The notes beneath the pieces were generated by a model, which did not search any database, was not told the DNA's origin, and saw only the letters and a list, made by a program, of their open reading frames with translations. Positions 1 to 6,998 of a stretch of DNA of 10,144 bases are shown here, piece after piece. A program made the position numbers and the translations under genes. This stretch comes from Deltaproteobacteria bacterium (GTDB lineage: Bacteria > Desulfobacterota > Dissulfuribacteria > Dissulfuribacterales > QOAL01). The DNA is taken from contig JALSKY010000230.1 in NCBI GenBank assembly GCA_026988585.1, forward strand, positions 1 through 10,144, written 5' to 3'. Positions within the stretch are counted from its first letter, which is position 1, and every line of letters begins with the position of its first letter.

Positions 1-1
1 A

Positions 2-1639
2 AATGAAAAAACAGTTTCCGGCTACATGGAAGAAAAGGGGCTTTCAGGCCTGGACCGGATAAGTTCCGAGCTCATCGTCTCCCACCTTGACCCTGGTACA
101 ACCAGGCTCCTTGGCACGCCTGGACAGAAGCGTCCGCTCATAGTCTGTAACAATCGTCTTTATATCAACCGCTACTGGTGGGCTGAAAAGAGGCTTGCCA
201 GCAGGATAAGGCAGATGGCATCTTGCCGGTTCGAGCTGCCCCGGAAGGCCTTTGAGCTGGCAGACCGGCTCTTTCCTGCCTCCGATGTCTTGCCGGACTG
301 GCAGAAGCTTGCAGCACTCAACGGATGCCGATCCTGTTTTTCTGTGATCTCAGGCGGGCCTGGCACAGGAAAGACCAGGACAGTTGCAGCCCTTTTAACC
401 CTTATGATAGAGGCCTGGTCCAAAGAGACACCGCCCAAAATCGCCCTTTGCGCCCCTACAGGTAAGGCAGTTGCCAGGCTCAATGAGTCCATATCCTCTG
501 CAGTAAGTCGGCTTGACATACCTGACAGGATCAGGGATCTGCTTTCGGAGACTCCAAAGACCGTACACCGGCTCCTTGGAAAGGGGCGGATTGCAGCAAC
601 CTACCGCTATAATGGAGAAAATCCCCTGCAGCATGATGTGATAGTGGTGGATGAGGCATCCATGCTGGATCTTACCATGATGACCAGGCTGATGGATGCA
701 ATGAAACCGGATGCCAGGCTGGTGCTCATAGGCGACAAGGATCAGCTCGCCTCAGTAGAGGCAGGAAGCGTTCTTTCAGATATCTGCAGGGCGGCGTCCG
801 CGGGTGGATACTCCGGCGATTTTCTTGAAATGGCCAGGCAGGCAGGCCAGGATTTATCAAATTTGCAAGAAGAGGGCCCCTCTGCTCTGCTTTCAGACAA
901 CATGGTGGTCCTGCACCACAACTACCGTTTTGGACATGATAGCGGCATATACCAGTTGTCCCAGGCAGTAAACCAGGGGGACTTCAAAGGGGCTGAAAGC
1001 ATCCTTGAAGATAGATCCAAGGAGGATGTTTGTTTCATAAGCCCGTCGCTGTTGCCCCTTGACCGTTTTTTGCTCAAGGAGCTGGCCCCATTCGTAGATG
1101 CCATCAAGGGGTGCAGCAGCCCGGCAGATGCCCTCAGCCTCCTTGAAACAATAAAGATACTCTGTTCTGTGCATGACGGGCCTTCTGGAACCATGGCAGT
1201 AAATGAGTTTGTATCACGCCACTTTTTTGGCTCATCTGCCAGCAGGCCCTTCAAGGGGCTTCCTGTGATAGTCAGGCAGAACGACTATCTTCTGGGACTC
1301 TATAATGGAGACAGCGGCATTGTCTGGTGCGATGAATCCGGGAACTTGAAGGCATATTTCATGGTGGATGGCTCACCCGAGGCCTTTTCCATTTCGCGCC
1401 TTCCACGTTTTGAACCTGCCTGGGCAATCACAGTGCATGTCTCCCAGGGCTCAGAGTTTCACAGGGTTCTTTTTTTACTCCCCCAGACAGGCTCTGTCAT
1501 GGCAGGCCGGGAGCTTTTTTACACTGCCATAACCAGGGCAAAAAGGGCTATTTCCGTCTATGGCAACAAAGATGCCTTAAGGCACTGCATAGAACGCCCC
1601 ACCCTGCGGATGTCCGGGCTGAAGGATATGATCACATGA
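2..1639 (+). CDS. recD: RecD, exonuclease V alpha subunit (5' partial)
   Basis: SF1 DNA helicase subunit of RecBCD, the 5'-3' motor used in double-strand-break repair and degradation of linear DNA in the cytoplasm. The frame is open to the left edge. A methionine codon at 26 exists, but comparison with the remembered E. coli RecD (about 608 aa) suggests some 50-60 N-terminal residues are missing, so the true start is probably outside the window. Counting from the Met at 26: Walker A GGPGTGKT near residues 110-117, Walker B DEAS near 209-212, GDKDQLASVEAG (motif III region), YRFGHDSG, and the C-terminal VSQGSEF (from 472) and RELFYTAITRAKR motifs (helicase motifs V-VI region). There is no long N-terminal extension of the RecD2 type in view, and conserved blocks align along the length with RecD1. 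recB/recC are not in view; recB probably lies upstream. No frameshift is seen and all key helicase motifs are intact. Confidence 0.95.
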   Translation, partial: NEKTVSGYMEEKGLSGLDRISSELIVSHLDPGTTRLLGTPGQKRPLIVCNNRLYINRYWWAEKRLASRIRQMASCRFELPRKAFELADRLFPASDVLPDWQKLAALNGCRSCFSVISGGPGTGKTRTVAALLTLMIEAWSKETPPKIALCAPTGKAVARLNESISSAVSRLDIPDRIRDLLSETPKTVHRLLGKGRIAATYRYNGENPLQHDVIVVDEASMLDLTMMTRLMDAMKPDARLVLIGDKDQLASVEAGSVLSDICRAASAGGYSGDFLEMARQAGQDLSNLQEEGPSALLSDNMVVLHHNYRFGHDSGIYQLSQAVNQGDFKGAESILEDRSKEDVCFISPSLLPLDRFLLKELAPFVDAIKGCSSPADALSLLETIKILCSVHDGPSGTMAVNEFVSRHFFGSSASRPFKGLPVIVRQNDYLLGLYNGDSGIVWCDESGNLKAYFMVDGSPEAFSISRLPRFEPAWAITVHVSQGSEFHRVLFLLPQTGSVMAGRELFYTAITRAKRAISVYGNKDALRHCIERPTLRMSGLKDMIT

Positions 1640-1977
1640 ACAAAAATATGCCGAAACTATCGCTCATGACATCAGACTATATCTGTCTGAACCCTGCCTT
1701 CCATCTTTAACATCCGTGCAAACTTCACAGGATACTGGGAGCACTTTGTGTAACAATCTGAAATCTTAATAATAATCTTAGGTTATGCAGCTCACATTCA
1801 ACTTCACCTTTTGGGTGTAGAGAAGTTTGTGATAAATAACTGTTGATCCCTCAATAATCCAGAAAAAATTTCTTTTCTCAGGCAATCGGAGTGTATAATT
1901 TGGGGTAATAAGTCATGCACCTGTGCAAAAAAATGGATTTAAATCTGTTGGATGCAACGTAGAGGAGATTTATCACT
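1640..1977. other. Intergenic region between recD and yihY-like gene
   Basis: This 338-base stretch is AT-richer than its flanks and holds no convincing gene. It contains a weak 6-bp dyad (TCAGAC 1672-1677 / GTCTGA 1685-1690) with no following T-run, two direct copies of AATCTTA (1762-1768 and 1774-1780) 12 bases apart, an A/T-rich tract at 1861-1880, a TATAAT at 1894-1899, and a short dyad TGCAC-CT-GTGCA at 1916-1927. The last items may form the promoter region of the downstream gene. A 24-codon reading frame starts at 1636 by ATGA overlap with recD and ends at 1710; I do not call it a gene. Confidence 0.6.
1894..1899 (+). promoter_or_regulatory. Candidate -10 box for the YihY-family gene
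   Basis: A perfect TATAAT lies 79 bases before the start codon at 1978. No good -35 hexamer sits 16-18 bases upstream; the region at 1869-1876 is T-rich (TTTCTT-like) only. The call rests on the consensus -10 and its position in a gene-free stretch, so it is tentative. Confidence 0.35.
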
Positions 1978-3477
1978 ATGTTTCAAAGAGTCAAGGCATG
2001 GGCTTGGGACACAGAAACAACAGAAGATGGCTCATTTTCTGCCACAACAGTAGCAGCACTCAAACATCTGGTGCGGATACTGTTCATCGTGGCCTATGGA
2101 TATGAAAAAAACAAGCTGAGTCTAAGGGCCAGCGCCTTGACATACACTGTAATCCTCTCACTAATACCGCTTCTGGCCATGAGCACTGCAGTATTGAAGG
2201 GTCTTGGCGCAGATGACCAGATGAAGGCCATGGTTTACCGGATGATAGACCAGCTCTCACAGCAAATATCTGACCAAAAAGGCCAGAAGAAAGAAGATTG
2301 GAAAATCTCTCCATCCAGCTCTGGATCAAGGGAAAACAGATACGAACCGGAAGTGGTACCCAAACCGGACAACCTGGACACGGACGATCCAATCTCTTCC
2401 GGGACCGCCATGGATGAAACCCTTGAACATGACAGCAAACCCGACTCTGATTCAGATCTTCAGCAACAGGAGATCCGCAATGATGGGGAAGGCTCGGTGG
2501 AACACCTGCGTATCGCTGTGGACAAGATATTTGCCTATGTGGAAAAGACCAATTTTGCGGCTCTCGGTTGGTTTGGTATCCTCGGAATCATCTATTCCGT
2601 GATAATGCTCATGAGCCATATAGAGGAATCACTCAATGTTATCTGGAAGACCCATGAGGCCAGGGATATTGGGAGAAAAATCATAGATTACATTGCACTG
2701 ATTATCCTTATGCCTGTCTCTATAAATGCTGCCTTCTGGACTATGGCCGCCCTGGAGCATCAAGGACTCATCACCTCGCTGGCAGCAATGTTCAAGGTTT
2801 CCTGGATATTGCCTCTGTTGTTCAAGTTTCTTCCAGCAGCTCTTGTCGTGGGCACATTTACCATTCTTTACCGGTTTATGCCCAACACAAATGTCAAGGT
2901 TATGCCTGCAACAGTGGGAGGCATAGTAGGCGGACTTGGCTGGATTCTTATGCAGACACTCTATGTCAAGCTCCAGATCGGAGTCGCAAAATATAATGCC
3001 ATATATGGTTCTTTTGCAACACTACCCCTCTTTATATTCTGGCTCTATCTCAGCTGGCTGGTATTTCTCATAGGGGCACAGACATCTTATGCAGTTCAGA
3101 ACCATAAATGTATCAATTTATTTGAGAGATGGTGGCCCCCGGCCCTGATGCTGGCCCTTGCCCTTGACCTGATGAAGGCCCTGTTCCAGGCACATATCAA
3201 CGGTAAAACAGTGACCCTGGAGGAGCTCAGCCAACAGGTCAAGAGACCCATGGACAAAGTGAAAGATACCCTGGATATATTGATCAGGAACGATCTGGCT
3301 GCAGAGGTAAAGGAGGATAGAGGTTTTCTTCCTTTGATATCTGAAAGAAAACTAAAGAATTCCAAGGTGCTTACTGCAATTATCGGAGATATAACTGAGC
3401 CTGACACCCCTGGATTGTGCCTATCCAAGAATGCCATAGATGCAGCAAAAAGAGAGATAGACAGCGAACGGCTCTAA
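1978..3477 (+). CDS. YihY/BrkB-family inner-membrane protein with hydrophilic insertion
   Basis: Predicted polytopic inner-membrane protein of the YihY/virulence factor BrkB family (formerly misnamed ribonuclease BN). The molecular function of the family is not settled. The 499 residues comprise a short cytoplasmic N-terminus; a first membrane segment about 51-75 preceded by the family-typical RASALTYTVILSLIPL; a long hydrophilic loop 76-193; further membrane segments near 195-217, 233-258, 272-297, 312-330 and 345-372 (with the conserved YNAIYGSFATLPLFIFWLY); then a soluble C-terminal part (about 390-499) that looks like a winged-helix fold (TLEELSQQV...KVKDTLDILIRNDL). The loop holds an acidic, Ser/Asp/Pro-rich stretch at about 98-172 that core family members lack. 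The start is supported by GAGGAG at 1962-1967, 10 bases upstream. The gene appears monocistronic, with its own upstream region and a hairpin after it. Family assignment is secure; the winged-helix reading is inference. Confidence 0.88.
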   Translation: MFQRVKAWAWDTETTEDGSFSATTVAALKHLVRILFIVAYGYEKNKLSLRASALTYTVILSLIPLLAMSTAVLKGLGADDQMKAMVYRMIDQLSQQISDQKGQKKEDWKISPSSSGSRENRYEPEVVPKPDNLDTDDPISSGTAMDETLEHDSKPDSDSDLQQQEIRNDGEGSVEHLRIAVDKIFAYVEKTNFAALGWFGILGIIYSVIMLMSHIEESLNVIWKTHEARDIGRKIIDYIALIILMPVSINAAFWTMAALEHQGLITSLAAMFKVSWILPLLFKFLPAALVVGTFTILYRFMPNTNVKVMPATVGGIVGGLGWILMQTLYVKLQIGVAKYNAIYGSFATLPLFIFWLYLSWLVFLIGAQTSYAVQNHKCINLFERWWPPALMLALALDLMKALFQAHINGKTVTLEELSQQVKRPMDKVKDTLDILIRNDLAAEVKEDRGFLPLISERKLKNSKVLTAIIGDITEPDTPGLCLSKNAIDAAKREIDSERL

Positions 3478-3489
3478 AAGATTCAAGTA

Positions 3490-3521
3490 AGGCTGACAGC
3501 CAATAATATGACTGTCAGCCT
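3490..3521. terminator. Hairpin between convergent genes, probable bidirectional terminator
   Basis: A perfect 10-bp inverted repeat, AGGCTGACAG (3490-3499) and CTGTCAGCCT (3512-3521), encloses a 12-base AT-rich loop. It lies in the 50-base gap between the stop codons of the plus-strand YihY-family gene (3477) and the minus-strand chemoreceptor (3528). An alternative outer pairing, AGTAAG (3486-3491) with CTTACT (3527-3532), could extend the dyad. No clean U-tract follows on either strand (only a short TCTTTT further out on the minus side), so termination efficiency is uncertain. Confidence 0.65.
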
Positions 3522-3527
3522 CCATGC

Positions 3528-5849
3528 TTACTGATTCACTGCCAAATCCTGAGCAGTTTTGCGTGACAGCAGCAGTTCCATAATCCTTACGAGCCTTGGC
3601 TGTATCTCCTTGTTGAACAGAGTCATCCTGGCATCTCTATCCATTCTCTGTTCAGTCATTTCAGCTATCCTCTGGGCATAGGCATGGATATCCTCATGAA
3701 GTCGATAAACCTCATCTATCAACTCCACTGAAAAGATACTGTTATCTTCGTCCTGTTCGCTGAGCCATCTGCCCATCAAACACTTGGAGGGATCCAGCTC
3801 CACGCTGGGCCTGCGATCATTCAAGATATCCATGCGCAAGGTCTCCAGCCATGTGAAGTGTCCAAGTATCGCTCCTGTCATCTTACCTCTCGGGGTCAAT
3901 GTGGAGCAGACGCTGTTGACACCTTTCATATCCAGATCATAAATATCTGAGATACTTGAGAACTGTACAGACATCATGCCGATAGAGGTGCTGATACCAT
4001 TCACAAGGGATGCAGTTTTGGCCAAATTGTCCGCACTGGCAGAAAGTTCCTGGGCCCTTGTGACCAGCATCCTGAAATTATCTTCACTGGCCTGAACTGT
4101 CTCACTGATCCCTGCCACTGTTGCTGTCTGTTCCTCTGTGGCGCTGGCGATGGTATTGGCAAGATTGTTGATGTTCCCTACAGAGTCTGTGATCTCCCTC
4201 ACTGACACTACTGCCTTGTCAATGCCATCCTGAAAGAGATTGATCATGTTTTGAATCTCTTCTGTGGCTGATGCGGTCTGCTTGGCCAGTTCCTTCACCT
4301 CATTTGCAACAACAGCGAATCCCTTCCCAGCCTCGCCGGCCCTGGCAGCCTCTATGGTGGCATTCAAGGCCAGCAGATTCGTCTGTTCAGCTATTGTATT
4401 TATCACCCCAATGATATGCCCTATCTTGTCTGAATTTTCACCAAGCTCTTCCATGACGGTGTTGGTGAAACTGGCCTTATCCATTGCTTCATTTGTGGCA
4501 GATGCGGTCTCATTAACGCTCTGGGCGATTTCTGATGTAGCTGAGCTGAGTTCCTGAACAGATACGGAAACCCCATTCAGCACATCCACCGCCTCCTCAA
4601 AGGACCTTACCATCTCCTGCGAAGCCCTCTCCACATCTCCAGCAGTATCCCCAACCCTTGAATCCACATGACTCAGTTCAGAAGAAGCTGATTTCATACT
4701 TTCTGATACCTTTTTTATCAGGTTGACAAGGTGGCCATTGGAAAAAAGGATATTGTTCGCGGACCTGGAGAGCAGCCTGACCTGCTGTGGCCCTTTTATT
4801 TCACATCCCCTTTTGAGTCTGCCTTCAGAGATCTCATCCAGGTTTCGAATAATCCTCGCCAGAGGAATTCTCATATTGGTTTTGATTACCAAGGCCACAG
4901 TAATCAAGGCAATGAGACCGGTAAATGCTGCCACAGTCAATGCACTCACCAAATTGGCCACAAGTTCCTTTTTGAAAAGGGACATATTGATAAAACGGAC
5001 ATAGATACCGGTGGGTTCATCCCTGTAATCAGGAATGGTAGCAGCCGTTATCAGGAAACCACCTCTTTCAAGTGATGCCTTCCCATGAGAAAAAGCCCTG
5101 TCCAGAAGGTCTTCAGGTATATCGATTCCGGCTATGGAGGAGGGCGGTGTAACCAACATGGTATATCTACCTATCTGTTTTCTGTTGGAATCCACGGCAG
5201 CGGTTGCCTTGACCTTGTCAATGGAAAAGATGATATTTAGCTTTCCATTTTCTGTTGCAGCACTGCTCAATCCTGCCAGATCAGAAATGGTCTCAATACT
5301 CGCCATTACATTCCCCTTACTGTCCAGGATCGGAGCTACCCCACGGATAGCAAGCCCTACCCTGCCTGCCTCAATACCGCTCACAGGTTTCCCGGTCTTC
5401 AGGACAGTGACCACTGTCTTTCTGAAACTGGAGATGTCATCTCCATACTTCTGAGGTTTCCATACCCGCAGAAAAGAGCGGCCTGGAGGAAGATGAAAAT
5501 GGATCTTGATTTTGGCCACGCCATCGGCAACAAGCCTTTCCTGTAGCGGTTTTACCAACTTATACAGTTTCTCTCTATCCCTGGAGGCTATGGCAGCCTT
5601 GACATCTGGCATCTCTGCAATGAGCATGGCAAGGCCAAGATTCCTCTTGGCTATCCGATCTGCCTCTCCTGCCAGGTAATCCGCTTCCTTGAGACTGTTT
5701 TCAATAAACATCTCATGTTTCTTGTCAGCAGATCTCAACATCAGCCCGCACTGAATAAGGACCATCAGAACTACTGAGGCTGTCACTGCTGCCATGAGCC
5801 TGAAGGTTATGCTGGACTCCTCCAAAAATTTTTTAATTGACCTGAACAT
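3528..5849 (-). CDS. Methyl-accepting chemotaxis protein, dCache-type sensor plus CZB domain
   Basis: Transmembrane chemoreceptor (773 aa) that would signal ligand binding to CheW/CheA. Visible order: TM1 about 15-38; periplasmic sensor about 40-296 resembling the dCache_3 family (HFHLPPGRSFLRVWKPQKYG, then GIEAGRVGLAIRGVAPI); TM2 about 297-322; HAMP about 323-375; long coiled-coil signalling domain about 380-640 with the hallmark hairpin tip EQTNLLALNATIEAARAGE from 488 and candidate methylation stretches such as SATEEQ. After it comes a CZB (chemoreceptor zinc-binding) domain about 655-735 with all expected ligands: H664, C690 in KCLMGRW, H718 and H722 (HxxxH). There is no C-terminal NWETF-type CheR/CheB tether. 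The start is fixed by GGAGGT at 5858-5863, 8 bases upstream, and its ATG overlaps the stop of the preceding small gene (TAATG). It appears to be the last gene of the che operon. The ligand is unknown; the sensor family is assigned from remembered motifs. Confidence 0.95.
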   Translation of the reverse strand: MFRSIKKFLEESSITFRLMAAVTASVVLMVLIQCGLMLRSADKKHEMFIENSLKEADYLAGEADRIAKRNLGLAMLIAEMPDVKAAIASRDREKLYKLVKPLQERLVADGVAKIKIHFHLPPGRSFLRVWKPQKYGDDISSFRKTVVTVLKTGKPVSGIEAGRVGLAIRGVAPILDSKGNVMASIETISDLAGLSSAATENGKLNIIFSIDKVKATAAVDSNRKQIGRYTMLVTPPSSIAGIDIPEDLLDRAFSHGKASLERGGFLITAATIPDYRDEPTGIYVRFINMSLFKKELVANLVSALTVAAFTGLIALITVALVIKTNMRIPLARIIRNLDEISEGRLKRGCEIKGPQQVRLLSRSANNILFSNGHLVNLIKKVSESMKSASSELSHVDSRVGDTAGDVERASQEMVRSFEEAVDVLNGVSVSVQELSSATSEIAQSVNETASATNEAMDKASFTNTVMEELGENSDKIGHIIGVINTIAEQTNLLALNATIEAARAGEAGKGFAVVANEVKELAKQTASATEEIQNMINLFQDGIDKAVVSVREITDSVGNINNLANTIASATEEQTATVAGISETVQASEDNFRMLVTRAQELSASADNLAKTASLVNGISTSIGMMSVQFSSISDIYDLDMKGVNSVCSTLTPRGKMTGAILGHFTWLETLRMDILNDRRPSVELDPSKCLMGRWLSEQDEDNSIFSVELIDEVYRLHEDIHAYAQRIAEMTEQRMDRDARMTLFNKEIQPRLVRIMELLLSRKTAQDLAVNQ

Positions 5850-5974
5850 TATTTTTCACCTCCGAATATGTACCTCGTATCTCTCCGTCTATAGAATCTT
5901 CCTTCATATTGCATGAGCCTTCCACATTGGTCACATGCCCAAGGCAGCATCCAATCACGTTTTCTTTTGTTCAT
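5849..5974 (-). CDS. Small basic CxxC protein (41 aa), unrecognised
   Basis: A short reading frame exactly fills the gap between the DnaJ-like gene and the chemoreceptor gene. Its ATG (5974-5972) overlaps the dnaJ-like stop as ATGA, and its TAA (5851-5849) overlaps the receptor start as TAATG. The product has 41 residues with one CxxC knuckle (C14, C17 in WACDQCGRL), seven aromatic residues, and 11 Lys/Arg against 5 Asp/Glu, including RRR at 29-31. It has no signal peptide or membrane segment. AGGTG at 5985-5989 lies 10 bases before the start and could serve as ribosome binding site. With only one CxxC it could bind zinc as a dimer, use another partner, or be redox-active. I do not recognise a family. 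The coupling to both neighbours, and composition unlike random translation, support a real gene; function is unknown. Confidence 0.62.
   Translation of the reverse strand: MNKRKRDWMLPWACDQCGRLMQYEGRFYRRRDTRYIFGGEK
5858..5863 (-). promoter_or_regulatory. Strong ribosome binding site of the chemoreceptor, inside the small upstream gene
   Basis: On the minus strand this reads GGAGGT (continuing G), 8 bases before the receptor ATG. It lies within the last codons of the 41-residue gene (the Gly-Gly-Glu codons), so ribosomes finishing that gene would stop directly on the receptor's start. This fits translational coupling and a need for high receptor output. Confidence 0.8.
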
Positions 5975-6996
5975 CCTGGCAGAACACCTGCAGGATCCAA
6001 ATCCTGTATGGGCCATATCTCCTTGAGCCTTTCCAGAAGCCTCCTGGCATCATCAGGACAGGGACCGGACGGCATCTCCAGTTCCACCTTAAAGATATGA
6101 TCCCCCCTGTTACCGCTGTCATCTATCCACCCATGCCTCTCGATTCGAATCTCGCTCCCTGGCCCGGTTCCGGCAGGGATATCTATGCTCCGCACTCCAT
6201 CCAGAACTGTAGCTTGAACCCTCCCCCCTGACAGTGCTGTCCAGCAGTCGATTTTTAGAACGGAAAATATGTCCCGGCCCTTCAGGGAGAACTGTTCTGG
6301 CCATTTTACTGAGATCTCAAAAAAGAGGTCCTGCCTCCGCTCAAGCTCTCTGTCCCAAGGCCCCTGCATAGGCAGCTTGATTATGGCTCCATCCGAAATA
6401 CCTGGCGGTATCGTAACTGTTACCTGTTTTTCAGTAAGGATCTGTCCCTGCCCTCTGCAGGCCTTGCAAACTGTCAGGCCCAAAGTCCCTTTTCCGCTGC
6501 AATGGTTGCACACAACCTGCAGTAGCTCTTCACCCCATTCTATCTCCTGATATCCCCTGCCGTTGCAAGCCTTGCAGGGGCTGGATGAGGAGTCAGGGAC
6601 CTTTCCAAGACCATTACAGGCATGGCAGAACTCCTCTTTTTCCGGGACTGTTACCTGCAACTTTACCCCCTTCAACGCATCCCTTGCATCCACCTCCAGA
6701 AAGAAAAGGGTCTGAATGCCACTGTATTTAAAAGAATTCTCTTCATGGACTCCCTGTTTTCCCCTTGACACCACACAGGCCGTATGGAGTTGAAGCAGAT
6801 CCTGATAGGCCTCTTTCAGCCGGAGAAAATGCTTCAAGGCAGTAGCATCACCAGATGCCATGTCGGGGTGGCACTTCTTGACCAACCTGCGAAAAGCTGC
6901 CTTGATCTCATCAACGCTGGCATCAGGCCCCAGACCCAATACATTCAAAGGATCATCCATGGCTGTTTGCGTTCCGGTTCTAAGAGCTTCATACAT
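5971..6996 (-). CDS. DnaJ-like co-chaperone lacking the G/F linker
   Basis: J-domain protein of 341 residues, expected to stimulate an Hsp70 (DnaK) ATPase and bind client proteins in the cytoplasm. The J domain is at about 14-70 with the catalytic HPD at 43-45. Four zinc-binding repeats follow: CHACNGLG (C124/C127), CKACNGRG (C141/C144), CNHCSGKG (C163/C166), CKACRGQG (C177/C180). A C-terminal substrate-binding beta region runs to about 310 (VTVTIPPGISDGAIIKLPMQG). The family's Gly/Phe-rich linker after the J domain is replaced by about 25 ordinary residues (71-95), and the whole is shorter than housekeeping DnaJ (about 376 aa in E. coli). The ATG at 6996 lies 2 bases after the cheW stop and has little Shine-Dalgarno sequence, suggesting coupling; Met13 (codon at 6960-6958) just before the J domain is an alternative start. 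The chemotaxis setting suggests a dedicated role in building or remodelling the array, which is inference. Confidence 0.9.
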   Translation of the reverse strand: MYEALRTGTQTAMDDPLNVLGLGPDASVDEIKAAFRRLVKKCHPDMASGDATALKHFLRLKEAYQDLLQLHTACVVSRGKQGVHEENSFKYSGIQTLFFLEVDARDALKGVKLQVTVPEKEEFCHACNGLGKVPDSSSSPCKACNGRGYQEIEWGEELLQVVCNHCSGKGTLGLTVCKACRGQGQILTEKQVTVTIPPGISDGAIIKLPMQGPWDRELERRQDLFFEISVKWPEQFSLKGRDIFSVLKIDCWTALSGGRVQATVLDGVRSIDIPAGTGPGSEIRIERHGWIDDSGNRGDHIFKVELEMPSGPCPDDARRLLERLKEIWPIQDLDPAGVLPG

Positions 6997-6998
6997 TC

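Noticed and set aside
26..28. ATG as the start codon of recD
   Set aside because: The frame is open to the edge, no ribosome binding site precedes this ATG, and the family has an N-terminal domain of about 50-60 more residues.
1672..1690. Dyad TCAGAC/GTCTGA after recD as a terminator
   Set aside because: Only 6 bp, AT-rich loop, and no T-run follows on the plus strand.
1923..2105. Plus-strand 60-codon frame overlapping the start of the YihY-family gene
   Set aside because: The overlapping frame at 1978 has a good ribosome binding site and clear family motifs; this one has neither.
5840..5960. Second minus-strand frame in the dnaJ-mcp gap starting at a GTG and running past the receptor start (about 41 codons, VIGCCLG...)
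   Set aside because: It has no ribosome binding site at the right distance, overlaps the receptor start out of frame, and competes with the better-placed ATG frame at 5974-5849.
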